This document shows positions 33,817 through 41,601 of a stretch of 49,566 bases of DNA, one piece after another. The stretch lies in the NCBI GenBank assembly GCA_019635575.1, contig JAHBZF010000009.1:1-49566 (forward strand), written 5' to 3'. The notes under the pieces are model-generated. The model had not been told where the DNA came from. It was given only the letters and a program-made list of their open reading frames with translations, and ran no database searches. This stretch comes from Pseudolabrys sp. (lineage in GTDB: Bacteria > Pseudomonadota > Alphaproteobacteria > Rhizobiales > Xanthobacteraceae). The number at the start of each line of letters is the position of its first letter. Positions within the stretch are counted from its first letter, which is position 1. A program made the translations under genes and the position numbers.

Positions 33817-34347
33817 GTGGCAAGCGAGTTGGCACGCCGACGCTTTGCCGAGATGGTGTTGCCCCATCTCGACGAAGCCTATGCGCTGGCCCGGTGGCTC
33901 ACCGGCAATGCGGCCGATGCGGAGGACGTGGTGCAGGACGCGTGTATCCGCGCGCTGCAGGCGCTCGAAACCACGCCGGTGCTGCGGCCGCGGCCCTGGC
34001 TGCTGACGATCGTGCGCAACATGACATTCACCTGGCTCACGAAGAACCGACCGAAGATGGTGCAGCCGATCGACGACGAATCCGAAGCCGCCGGGAGCAT
34101 GGAGGTCGTCGCGTCCGGCGCGCCGACGCCGGAAGAAGCGCTGATCGCCGCGGCCGACCGCGACCGGGTGCGGACCGCCATCGCCGCGTTGCCGCATGTG
34201 TTTCGGGAGGCGCTGGTGATGCGCGAGATTAACGGCCTGAGCTATCGCGATATCGCCGAAGCGATCGGCGTCCCGGTCGGCACGGTGATGTCGCGGCTGG
34301 CGCGGGCGCGCGCCATCCTGATCGGCGAACTCGGAGGGGTCGGATGA
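33817..34347 (+). CDS. ECF-family RNA polymerase sigma factor
   Basis: The 176 residues hold sigma region 2 (DEAYALARWLTGNAADAEDVVQDACIRAL, about 19-47; RPRPWLLTIVRN) and region 4 (LPHVFREALVMREINGLSYRDIAEAIGV followed by PVGTVMSRLARAR). GTG at 33817 is the start, with GGAG about 14 bases before it and GAGGG closer. Its stop overlaps the start of the membrane anti-sigma gene as ATGA. The sigma factor probably controls its own operon, including the copper protein and phosphoesterase. No matching promoter could be identified by eye. Confidence 0.94.
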   Translation: MASELARRRFAEMVLPHLDEAYALARWLTGNAADAEDVVQDACIRALQALETTPVLRPRPWLLTIVRNMTFTWLTKNRPKMVQPIDDESEAAGSMEVVASGAPTPEEALIAAADRDRVRTAIAALPHVFREALVMREINGLSYRDIAEAIGVPVGTVMSRLARARAILIGELGGVG

Positions 34348-35153
34348 TGTCCCAGTCCGACGACCGGTTGCTGCTCAACGCCGCGCTCGACGGCGAACTG
34401 GATGCCGTCGCGATGATCGAGATCGAGCGGCGGCTGGCGGCAGAGCCGTTGCTCGCGGCTGAATATGCGCGGCTGCGGGCCCTGAAGACGGCCGTCGCCA
34501 CGCATGCCGCGGACGAGGTGGCGCCCGAGCGGCTGCGCGCGCGCATCGCCGCGCTGGCCGCCCCGGATCGACTGGATGCCGCCGAAGCGCGGGCGACGCC
34601 CCGGCAACAGCCGGCTATGCCGCGCGCAATGCCACGCAGATGGGCGGCGGCACTCGCCGCCTGCCTCGTCATCGCGGTTGGCTCCTATGCCGTGCTGGTG
34701 CCGAACGAGCCGGACGCCGCCGTTCAGGCGATCGTCGCGGGCTACAAGCGGGCGCAGATTTCCGGCCGGCCCATCGATGTGGCGTCGTCGGACCGGCATA
34801 CGGTCAAGCCGTGGCTCGCCGGCAAGGCGCCGCTCGCGACCTCGGTGGTCGATCTGGAAGGATATCCGCTGGCCGGCGGGCGGATCGATATCGTCTCCGG
34901 CCGTGCCGTACCGACCCTCGTTTATCAACACCGCGAGCATGTCATCAGCGTCACGGAGCTGGCGGCGTCGTCCGCCGCGTCGGCCGTGCGGCGGGAGACG
35001 CTCGACGGTTTCTCCGTCGAGCGGTGGGGTGACGGCGAGCGGGCCTATATCGCGGTGTCGGATATGCCGCCGGGAGAGTTGCAAGCGTTTGCCGCGTTGT
35101 TTCGGCGCGCGGTGGCGCAGGAGCGGGAAAGCGATGGGGCGCCGGGACGCTAG
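34344..35153 (+). CDS. Membrane-bound anti-sigma factor
   Basis: The 269 residues have a cytosolic N-terminal region (LLLNAALDGELDAVAMIEIERRLAAEP, about 10-35) like the sigma-binding part of FecR/RsiW-type factors but without the zinc motif H-x3-C-x2-C, one membrane helix at about 100-119 (RWAAALAACLVIAVGSYAVL), and a periplasmic domain of about 145 residues. The periplasmic part (HTVKPWLAGKAPLATSVVDLEGYPLAGGR) matches a type common in ECF operons of this order. It overlaps the sigma gene by 4 bases, so they are made together. The signal sensed is unknown; the copper protein next door suggests redox or metal. Confidence 0.9.
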   Translation: MMSQSDDRLLLNAALDGELDAVAMIEIERRLAAEPLLAAEYARLRALKTAVATHAADEVAPERLRARIAALAAPDRLDAAEARATPRQQPAMPRAMPRRWAAALAACLVIAVGSYAVLVPNEPDAAVQAIVAGYKRAQISGRPIDVASSDRHTVKPWLAGKAPLATSVVDLEGYPLAGGRIDIVSGRAVPTLVYQHREHVISVTELAASSAASAVRRETLDGFSVERWGDGERAYIAVSDMPPGELQAFAALFRRAVAQERESDGAPGR

Positions 35154-35161
35154 AAACCGGC

Positions 35162-35677
35162 TTAGTCGGTTTCGTCCTTGCAGCGCGTCAGCCACGGCGT
35201 CCGCGCGCCATTGGCCGCGACGGCGCCGTTCTTCACCAGTTCCTTGCCGTCGGCGAGGCGGTTGGTGAGGGTGCGCACGCGCAGGCGCTCGCGGTCCACC
35301 ACCATGGTCAGTTGCTGGCGGATGCCGTTGTTCAGTTCGATCGACAGCATCAACTGGTTCTCGCCGTCCTGTCGCGCGTCGAGGATGCGATAGATGTTGT
35401 CGGCGAGGCCGGCGCCGAGGCTTTCGCTGAAGCCGGGCTCGCCGGCCGCCGACACATAGGCGGTGCGGAACACATTCTGGGGGCCGGGCGGCTCGTCGCA
35501 GCGCACGGCCCAGGTGCCGAAAAATCCGAGCGGTTCCAGAATCGCCACCGTCTCCGCCGGTGTCGCGGCCAGGGCCGGCGTGATGGCGGCGGGCGGAACG
35601 CAGGCGGCGATGAGGGCGAGGGCCGGGAGAGCGGAAACAGCCGCGCGACGGGCGGCTGCCTTGAACTGAGAACGCAT
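35162..35677 (-). CDS. Exported protein of unknown function
   Basis: The 171 residues start with a signal sequence (MRSQFKAAARRAAVSALPAL, then ALIAAC). LIAAC fits a lipobox with Cys26, so it may be a lipoprotein, but a normal cleavage site (ALA near 41) is also present. The mature domain begins EPLGFFGTWAVRCDEPPGP and has two Cys near its ends (WAVRC and LTRCKDETD), likely a disulfide. It is similar in feel to small conserved periplasmic proteins of rhizobia. It ends 8 bases from the anti-sigma stop and is convergent with that operon. The name is left open. Confidence 0.8.
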   Translation of the reverse strand: MRSQFKAAARRAAVSALPALALIAACVPPAAITPALAATPAETVAILEPLGFFGTWAVRCDEPPGPQNVFRTAYVSAAGEPGFSESLGAGLADNIYRILDARQDGENQLMLSIELNNGIRQQLTMVVDRERLRVRTLTNRLADGKELVKNGAVAANGARTPWLTRCKDETD

Positions 35678-35833
35678 GCGAAGTCCGTTGATAACGCGCG
35701 ACGATCATAGGGCGGCTTTGTGCGCGAACAAGCACGCGATTGTGGCTACCCAAGGTTTTCATCCGGAGCGGCATTCCGACCGTTGCGAACCGCGCCGCAA
35801 GCGGCTACATGCAGCCCAACTCAAAGGTTGGAC

Positions 35834-36965
35834 ATGCGCGCGGAAACCATCAGGCTTGTCGATGACATCAAGCAGTCGATTGAACTGCTGAGGAGGCATC
35901 TTTGACGTCGATGTCGCCCAACAACGTCTAGCCGAACTCAATAAAGAATCCGAAGACCCCGCGCTGTGGAACGATCCGCAGCGGGCGCAGAAGCTGATGC
36001 GCGAGCGCGATGCGCTCGAGGATCAGCTCGGCTCGATCGGCCGCATCGAGCGCGAGCTTGACGATCACCTGACCATGATCGAGCTCGCCGAAAGCGAGAA
36101 CGACGCCAAGGTCGTCGGTGAGAGCGAGGAAGCCCTCAAGGCCATGCTCGCGGACGTGAAGCGCCGCGAGATCGAGGCCTTGCTGTCGGGCGAGGCGGAC
36201 GGCAACGACACGTTCCTCGAAGTTCATGCCGGCGCCGGCGGTACCGAGAGCCAGGACTGGGCCTCGCTGCTGCTGCGCATGTATACGCGCTGGGCCGAGC
36301 AGCACGGCTACAAGATCGAATATCTCGAAGAGACCTCGGGCGAAGAAGCCGGCATCAAGTCGGCGACGATCCAGATCAAGGGCCGCAATGCCTATGGCTG
36401 GCTCAAGAGCGAGCACGGCGTGCACCGCCTCGTGCGCATCTCGCCGTTCGACGCCAATGCGCGGCGGCATACGTCCTTTGCCAGTGTCGACATCTACCCG
36501 GTGGTCGACGACCGCATCAAGATCGAGATCAATGAAAGCGACGTGCGCACCGACACGATGCGCTCCGGCGGCGCCGGCGGCCAGCACGTCAACAAGACCG
36601 AATCCGCTGTGCGCTTGACGCATATCCCGACCGGTATCGCCGTGGTGTGCCAGGCCGAGAAGTCGCAGCACAAGAACCGCGCGCAGGCGTGGGACATGCT
36701 GCGCGCGCGCCTCTACGAGATGGAATTGAAGAAGCGCGAGGAGGCGGCCGCCGCCGCGCAGGCCGCCAAGACCGATATCGGCTGGGGCCACCAGATCCGC
36801 TCTTACGTCCTGCAGCCGTATCAGATGGTGAAGGACCTGCGCACCGGCGTGCAGACATCGAACACCGGCGGCGTGCTCGACGGCGACCTCGACGAGTTCA
36901 TGCAGGCGGCGCTGGCGCAAAAGGCGTTCGGCACCGGGCCTGAGAGCGTCGAGGACGTGGATTAG
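35834..36965 (+). CDS. prfB: Peptide chain release factor 2, made by programmed +1 frameshift
   Basis: RF2 reads UGA and UAA stops. The coding sequence is in two parts: 35834-35902 (23 codons, [20 protein letters not shown] and RHL) and 35904-36965 after skipping base 35903; the full protein is 376 residues. The frame breaks at CTT TGA C, the standard slip site, with AGGAGG three bases before it. The rest shows [14 protein letters not shown], the region of the SPF codon-recognition motif ([15 protein letters not shown]), and GGQ in [20 protein letters not shown] tool that needs one open frame would start the protein at 35997 and lose the N-terminus. AAAGG precedes the ATG. Confidence 0.97.
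35891..35906 (+). promoter_or_regulatory. prfB programmed +1 frameshift site
   Basis: AGGAGG CAT CTT TGA C: an internal Shine-Dalgarno, a 3-base spacer, the slippery Leu codon, then in-frame UGA. When RF2 is scarce the ribosome slips one base forward and completes RF2; when abundant it terminates. Matches the enterobacterial site almost base for base. Confidence 0.97.
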
Positions 36966-36980
36966 CTGCTTTTGATCCGC

Positions 36981-37106
36981 CTCATCCTGAGGAGGCACGC
37001 CGAAGCTCGTAGAGCGAAGGTGGGCCGTCTCGAAGGGCGAGGCGGCCACCGAGTGCACGCCCCATGGTTCGAGACGCGCCGCTGATGCGGCGCTCCTCAC
37101 CATGAG
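36981..37106. repeat. Long inverted-repeat element behind prfB
   Basis: The arms CTCATCCTGAGGAG and CTCCTCACCATGAG (complementary at 12 of 14 positions) enclose about 98 bases, with an inner pair GTCTCGAA / TTCGAGAC. The same arms bound the element at 48255. Such elements are frequent in Bradyrhizobium-like genomes (from memory). It fills the 163-base gap between prfB and the carbamoyltransferase. Confidence 0.85.
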
Positions 37107-37128
37107 GCTACGGAAAAATAAAATGCGG

Positions 37129-39288
37129 TCAGCGGGTCTTTCGCTCCGCCTTCCACGCTGCATACCAGCCGGCAAACCGTCCGGCCTGCGTGCCGTCCTT
37201 CTGCCACGCCGCGTAGACCGGGCCTTCGGCCGAGAACAGCAGCACCGCATCGAGGCCGCGCGCGCGGCGCAGCGTGGCAATGGCGTGTTCGGCCGTCTGC
37301 GCGATCGGCCCGCCGACATTGAATGACGTATTCACCGCGATCTCGACGCCGATGCGGCGGCCGAGCGCCTTGAGATAGGCGTGGATCAGCGGATCGGCGT
37401 TTTCGCGCACGATCTGGATGCGGCCGGTGCCGTCGGCATGGATCACCGAAGGGATGACGTTGTGCGCTTCGGGCTTCGCCTGCGCGGTCAACACCATGTA
37501 GTTGTAGGCATTGTAGTCGCCGTCCGCCGCGCCGTCGGAGAGTTGAAACCAGCGTTCGGCGGCTTCGCGCGTCATCATCGGCGCGAGCGGGCGGATCGCC
37601 TCGCGGAATTTCACCTGGGCGTTGAGCAGTTCGCGCGTCTTCGGATTGCGCGGATTGGCGAGGATCGAGCGGTGGCCGAGCGCGCGCGGGCCGGTCTCGG
37701 CCGCGCCCTGCATCACCGCGAAGATCGCATCGCGCTCGGTGATGTAGGCCATGAGATCGGCGAGCGCATCGCGTTGCGCCGGATCGGACGTGTCACCGAG
37801 CGTGGTCCAGGCGATGTCCGGCTCGTCGAGTGCGTTGCGGATGTCCGCATCGGTCGGCGCGCTGCCGCAATAGAACGCATGCTCGGCCGGTGCGCCGATG
37901 CCGGCACCGGCGAGATACGCGCCCATGAAAGCCGCGCCGATGGTGACGCCCGCGTCGTTCGGCGTTGGCGGCACCCAGAGATGCAGTCGCGCATCGCGGC
38001 CGAGCGCGTTGCGATAGAAATGCCGGTCGAAACGGTCGAGCATGCGCATATTGCCGAGCGCGTTGAGCCCGATGCCGCCGGTGAGGATCAACCGGTCGAT
38101 ACCGGTCGTGCGGATGACGTGTTCGACCACGTGGAACAGCGCATCCTCGAACACGAGTTGCGTCGCCGCTGCCTTGTCGACACGCTCCTGCGTCGTCGCG
38201 CTGTGAGCGATGTCGTCGACGCTGAGCACGGCGTCGGGATTCCACATGTCCTTGAGCGCGATCGGCGTGCCGAGGATGCGTGTGAGCGCGGGCGTATAGG
38301 GATTGTTGAACAGGCTGCGGTGCCAGTTGGCGAGGGTTCGGTTGAGTTGCACCGCGCCGTTCGGGCCGAGGACGAAGATGTCCTTCAACTGCGCGTAATA
38401 TGGATTGGTGGCGCGGTCGCTGTTGCCGTACGCGGTCGCGCCCATATAGCGGCCTTCGCTCGACAGCCAGGTCCAGCCGCCCTGGGTCGAGCTGATGACC
38501 GCGTAAAAGATGCCGAGGCTATCGAACAGGCTGTCGTTGCCGAACACGCGCTCCATGCGCGCTTTGCCGCCGGCGTCGCGCTCGCAGCGGTAGAGCGAGA
38601 TCGAGCCCATATCGCCGAGGCCGTCGAGCACGCAAACCATCACCGGTCCCGGCGCCTGCGCGAACGGCGAGGCGGCATACGAGAACCACGCATGGTTGTC
38701 GTGATGCGGCACGCCGATGATCCGCACCGGCGCGGGCAGGCCCAGCACCTGCGCGATGCGCCGCGCGGAACGGGTACCCTGATCGAGATGGCGCATGTTG
38801 AACGCCGGCGTCTCGGTGGTCGAGACCATGCCGAAGCTCGCCGGCGCTTCCTCGCAGCCGGTCTTGATCAGCGTCGCGCCGAGAGTCGGATAATCCCACG
38901 ACGCGAACCAGGCATCGATCCGCTCCGGCGTGAGATCCATCGCCTGTAACTGCCGGTGCAGCGCCCGCAGCGCGTGCTCCGGAAACCGCGTCGTATGCTT
39001 CTCGCCGGAGAAACGCTCTTCCTCGTTGTTGCAGATCAGTTCCGGCCCGCCGTCGCGGGTGACACGCACCAGCGCGACGCCGGAATTATGCGAGCCGGCG
39101 GTGCCGAGCCCGGCGAGATACAGCGTTTCGCCGCGCGCAAGCTTGTCGCGCAGCCGCGCCAGCGTTTCGCGCGCCACGTCGCTGTCGAGGCGGTGCATGT
39201 TCCGCTTCGCGTAGAACCGCGTGAACAGCGGCAACGCGAGGCGAAAGCCGGCGGCGCCGAAGCGGGGAAAGCGGGGACCGGTACGCAT
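37129..39288 (-). CDS. NodU/CmcH-family carbamoyltransferase
   Basis: The 719 residues consist of a Kae1-like ATPase half (about 55-480) with LGTAGSHNSGVALV, NNEEERFSGEKHTTRFPEH, and the metal-binding PHHDNHAW (His195, His196, His199), followed by the carbamoyltransferase C-terminal domain with GAAETGPRALGHRSILA and NTSFNVGGPI. The family puts a carbamoyl group from carbamoyl phosphate on a sugar or similar hydroxyl group, as in Nod factor, cephamycin and tobramycin synthesis. No nod, glycosyltransferase or antibiotic genes are here, so the acceptor is unknown. The start MRTGPRF is chosen since the frame upstream to 39414 is unlike the family. A repeat lies before it and another behind. Confidence 0.93.
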   Translation of the reverse strand: MRTGPRFPRFGAAGFRLALPLFTRFYAKRNMHRLDSDVARETLARLRDKLARGETLYLAGLGTAGSHNSGVALVRVTRDGGPELICNNEEERFSGEKHTTRFPEHALRALHRQLQAMDLTPERIDAWFASWDYPTLGATLIKTGCEEAPASFGMVSTTETPAFNMRHLDQGTRSARRIAQVLGLPAPVRIIGVPHHDNHAWFSYAASPFAQAPGPVMVCVLDGLGDMGSISLYRCERDAGGKARMERVFGNDSLFDSLGIFYAVISSTQGGWTWLSSEGRYMGATAYGNSDRATNPYYAQLKDIFVLGPNGAVQLNRTLANWHRSLFNNPYTPALTRILGTPIALKDMWNPDAVLSVDDIAHSATTQERVDKAAATQLVFEDALFHVVEHVIRTTGIDRLILTGGIGLNALGNMRMLDRFDRHFYRNALGRDARLHLWVPPTPNDAGVTIGAAFMGAYLAGAGIGAPAEHAFYCGSAPTDADIRNALDEPDIAWTTLGDTSDPAQRDALADLMAYITERDAIFAVMQGAAETGPRALGHRSILANPRNPKTRELLNAQVKFREAIRPLAPMMTREAAERWFQLSDGAADGDYNAYNYMVLTAQAKPEAHNVIPSVIHADGTGRIQIVRENADPLIHAYLKALGRRIGVEIAVNTSFNVGGPIAQTAEHAIATLRRARGLDAVLLFSAEGPVYAAWQKDGTQAGRFAGWYAAWKAERKTR

Positions 39289-39413
39289 GGGTGAGATGTC
39301 GGGAATCCGCGCAACAGGAAAGGGCCCGGCCGGACTAGCATTGTCCGGGCAGAGCCGCAAAGCCGGCTGCGGCGTGAGCGATCTGCGCGTGAAGCGTGCT
39401 CTATCCCCGTTCA

Positions 39414-39469
39414 TTCCCGCGAAAGCGGGAATCCAGTCTTAAGCGTGGGTCCCCGCTTTCGCGGGGACG
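39414..39469. repeat. Paired REP-like hairpins
   Basis: ATTCCCGC GAAA GCGGGAAT (39414-39433) and GTCCCCGC TTTC GCGGGGAC (39450-39469) are two perfect 8-bp stems in head-to-head orientation with 16 bases between. The second has a GAAA loop on the minus strand. It is a typical BIME-like unit between the carbamoyltransferase start and the M23 stop; the rest of that 233-base gap shows no gene. Confidence 0.85.
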
Positions 39470-39521
39470 AACGAAACCAATATGGTGTCGGTTTGAATGG
39501 GGAGCTTGCAGGGAGTTGGCG

Positions 39522-40802
39522 CTACAGCGCGCCGAGCCGTTCGCCGGCTTTCAGGAACCGGGTCGGATTGACCGCTTCGTCGTTGATGCGGGTTTCGTAG
39601 TGCAAATGCGGGCCGGTGGAGCGGCCGGTCGAGCCGATGCGGCCGACGATGTCGCCGATCTTGATGTGCTGGCCGACGCGCACGTCGATCGCCGACAGAT
39701 GGCCGTAGCGGGTCGAGAACTGGTTGCCGTGGTCGATCTCGACCATCTTGCCGTAGCCGCCGTTCCAGCCGGCGGTGACGACGGTGCCGGCGGCGGTGGC
39801 GCGCACCGGATCGCCGGTGTCGCCGCGCATGTCCATGCCGGTGTGCATCGCCGGACGACCGAGGAACGGATCGGAGCGCACGCCGAACGAGGAGCTTACA
39901 TCGATCTCGCCGGTGATCGGCTTGCGCACCGGAACATGCACGAGGATGCGCGAATAGCGGTCCGCCTGCGCGCGCGCGACGGCGACGCGATAGACCAACT
40001 GGTTGAATTGGTCGGCCCCGGCGCGCGGCGGCTTCACCGGCACGAACGGTCCGCCGACTCCCTCGGCCGCCTTGGCGTTGGCCGGATTGACGCCGAGATC
40101 GGCGAGCACACCGCGCATGTTGCGCGCGCGCGCGTCGAATTTCTCTTCCATGCCGGTCAGCGCGCCGATCTGGCGCTTCTCGACGCGTTCCATGGAGTTT
40201 TCGGCGCGCACCAGCGCGCCTTCGATGCCGCCGGACAGCGCGCGGCCGAGCTTGCCGGTGAGCGAGGCGCGGCGATCCGGCGTCGTCGCCGGGGTCGTGT
40301 CGTCGTCGGAGATCGGCGAGGGCTTGGCGCGTTCCGGATGGCCGCGGCGCGGGATCGAGCCGGTGACGAGATCGCCGGAGCCGAACGCGGCGCTGCGCTG
40401 TTCCAGCGTCTGCTGGCGGCGCATCAGCGCTTCGACCTTGCGCTCGACCTGCTCCTGATCGAGCAATTGCCGGCTGGCGATGCGGTCGACCTGGCTGCGC
40501 AGTTCGGCGATGCGGTCCTCATAGGCGAACTGCATCTCCGCCTGCCGGCCGATCAGGCGCGAGAGGACATTGTCCTTGAAAGCGAAATAGGTGCCGGTGC
40601 CGAGCGTCCAGACGCCCATCACCACCAGCGTGCCGACCACGATCCAGAACGCGACCGGTCCGATCCGGACCTGCCGGCCGTGGTGGACCAGGGTGTAGTC
40701 ATGGTTCGCCCGGTGGCGCGGCGCGCCTGCATGGGGTGCGCGCGGCTGGGGCGCGGCAGCGGGCTGGGCAGGGTAGTAGTAGGGGGACGGCAGGTGGGAC
40801 AT
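39522..40802 (-). CDS. M23-family metalloendopeptidase with membrane anchor
   Basis: The 426 residues have a Pro/Ala/His-rich cytosolic start (about 1-45), one membrane helix (about 49-72, PVAFWIVVGTLVVMGVWTLG), a coiled coil (84-136), a linker, and an M23 domain at about 310-415 with HTGMDMRGDTGDPV (zinc His and Asp), YGHLSAIDVRVGQ and GPHLHYETR. This is the plan of membrane-tethered peptidoglycan endopeptidases that open the wall for growth or division. AGGGAG lies 5 bases before the ATG. It is divergent from nothing close; the peroxiredoxin gene upstream on the same strand (95-base gap) is its usual neighbour in rhizobia. Confidence 0.94.
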   Translation of the reverse strand: MSHLPSPYYYPAQPAAAPQPRAPHAGAPRHRANHDYTLVHHGRQVRIGPVAFWIVVGTLVVMGVWTLGTGTYFAFKDNVLSRLIGRQAEMQFAYEDRIAELRSQVDRIASRQLLDQEQVERKVEALMRRQQTLEQRSAAFGSGDLVTGSIPRRGHPERAKPSPISDDDTTPATTPDRRASLTGKLGRALSGGIEGALVRAENSMERVEKRQIGALTGMEEKFDARARNMRGVLADLGVNPANAKAAEGVGGPFVPVKPPRAGADQFNQLVYRVAVARAQADRYSRILVHVPVRKPITGEIDVSSSFGVRSDPFLGRPAMHTGMDMRGDTGDPVRATAAGTVVTAGWNGGYGKMVEIDHGNQFSTRYGHLSAIDVRVGQHIKIGDIVGRIGSTGRSTGPHLHYETRINDEAVNPTRFLKAGERLGAL

Positions 40803-40897
40803 CGACGCTCCCTGCCGGACTGACAACACCGGCGGACACGATTCGATATCAACCGCTCGTGGTTAAAAATCCGGAAACGGTTTTCCGGCGTTTGCAG

Positions 40898-41401
40898 CTA
40901 TTTCGCCGCAACTCCTTTGGCGGCCGCCTGAACCTCCGCCAGCACCTCCTCGGCATGGCCGGGGACCTTCACCTTGGGCCAGACCCTGATGACCTTGCCG
41001 TCCGGGCCGATCAGCACCGTCTTGCGGATCACACCCATGAAGGTCCGGCCGTACATCGATTTCTTGCCCCAGGCGCCATAGTCCGCGAGCATCGCCTTGC
41101 CCTCGTCGCTGGCGAGCGGAACCGTCAGGTCGTGCTTGTCGCGGAATTTGTCGAGGGCGGGGACCGGATCGGCCGAGACGCCGAGCACGTCGGCCTTGAG
41201 CTTGGCGAAGCGGGGCTTGAGGCGGGAGAAGTCCATGGCCTCCTTGGTGCAGCCTGAGGTATCCGCCTTCGGATAGAAGTAGAGGACCAGGTAGCGACCT
41301 TTGTAGTCGGCCAGCGACACCTTGGCGCCGCCGTCCCGCGGCAGCTTGAACGCGGGGGCGCGGCGGCCCACTTCCGGCTCGGTCGAGGATGTCGCGGCCA
41401 T
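40898..41401 (-). CDS. Bcp/PrxQ-type peroxiredoxin, apparently 1-Cys
   Basis: The enzyme reduces hydrogen peroxide and organic peroxides with thiols. The 167 residues show VLYFYPKADTSGCTKE with the peroxidatic Cys51 and the typical PrxQ pattern of residues around it. In most Bcp proteins a second, resolving Cys lies five residues later; here that place is Met (CTKEAM) and no other Cys is present in the protein. It must therefore be resolved by an outside thiol such as glutathione or a thioredoxin-like partner. The rest (VLGVSADPVPALDKF, YGRTFMGVIRKTVLIGPDGKV) is normal. It is followed by the M23 gene on the same strand. Confidence 0.93.
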   Translation of the reverse strand: MAATSSTEPEVGRRAPAFKLPRDGGAKVSLADYKGRYLVLYFYPKADTSGCTKEAMDFSRLKPRFAKLKADVLGVSADPVPALDKFRDKHDLTVPLASDEGKAMLADYGAWGKKSMYGRTFMGVIRKTVLIGPDGKVIRVWPKVKVPGHAEEVLAEVQAAAKGVAAK

Positions 41402-41601
41402 AAGCTCTCCTTGGTCGTTGGTGGCGCCTTCCTTTCGTCGTTTTACGCCGGCATTTTGCAGACGGCTACGACCGGGCCGGGGCCGGTGCTGTCATAGGCG
41501 AATCGGCCGCGGGGGGCGATAGTCGAGGGGGAGTTTTGATCGGCCCGGTCCCGGATGGGGCAGGCGGGCCGATTCTGCGTAGCGAGGCGCTCCGGACGGA
41601 G

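Noticed and set aside
35834-35905. Short frame ending in TGA before prfB, as sign of a broken gene
   Set aside because: The stop belongs to the known RF2 frameshift site, so the gene is intact.
37381-38949. 522-codon plus-strand frame opposite the carbamoyltransferase
   Set aside because: Shadow of a gene with all family motifs.
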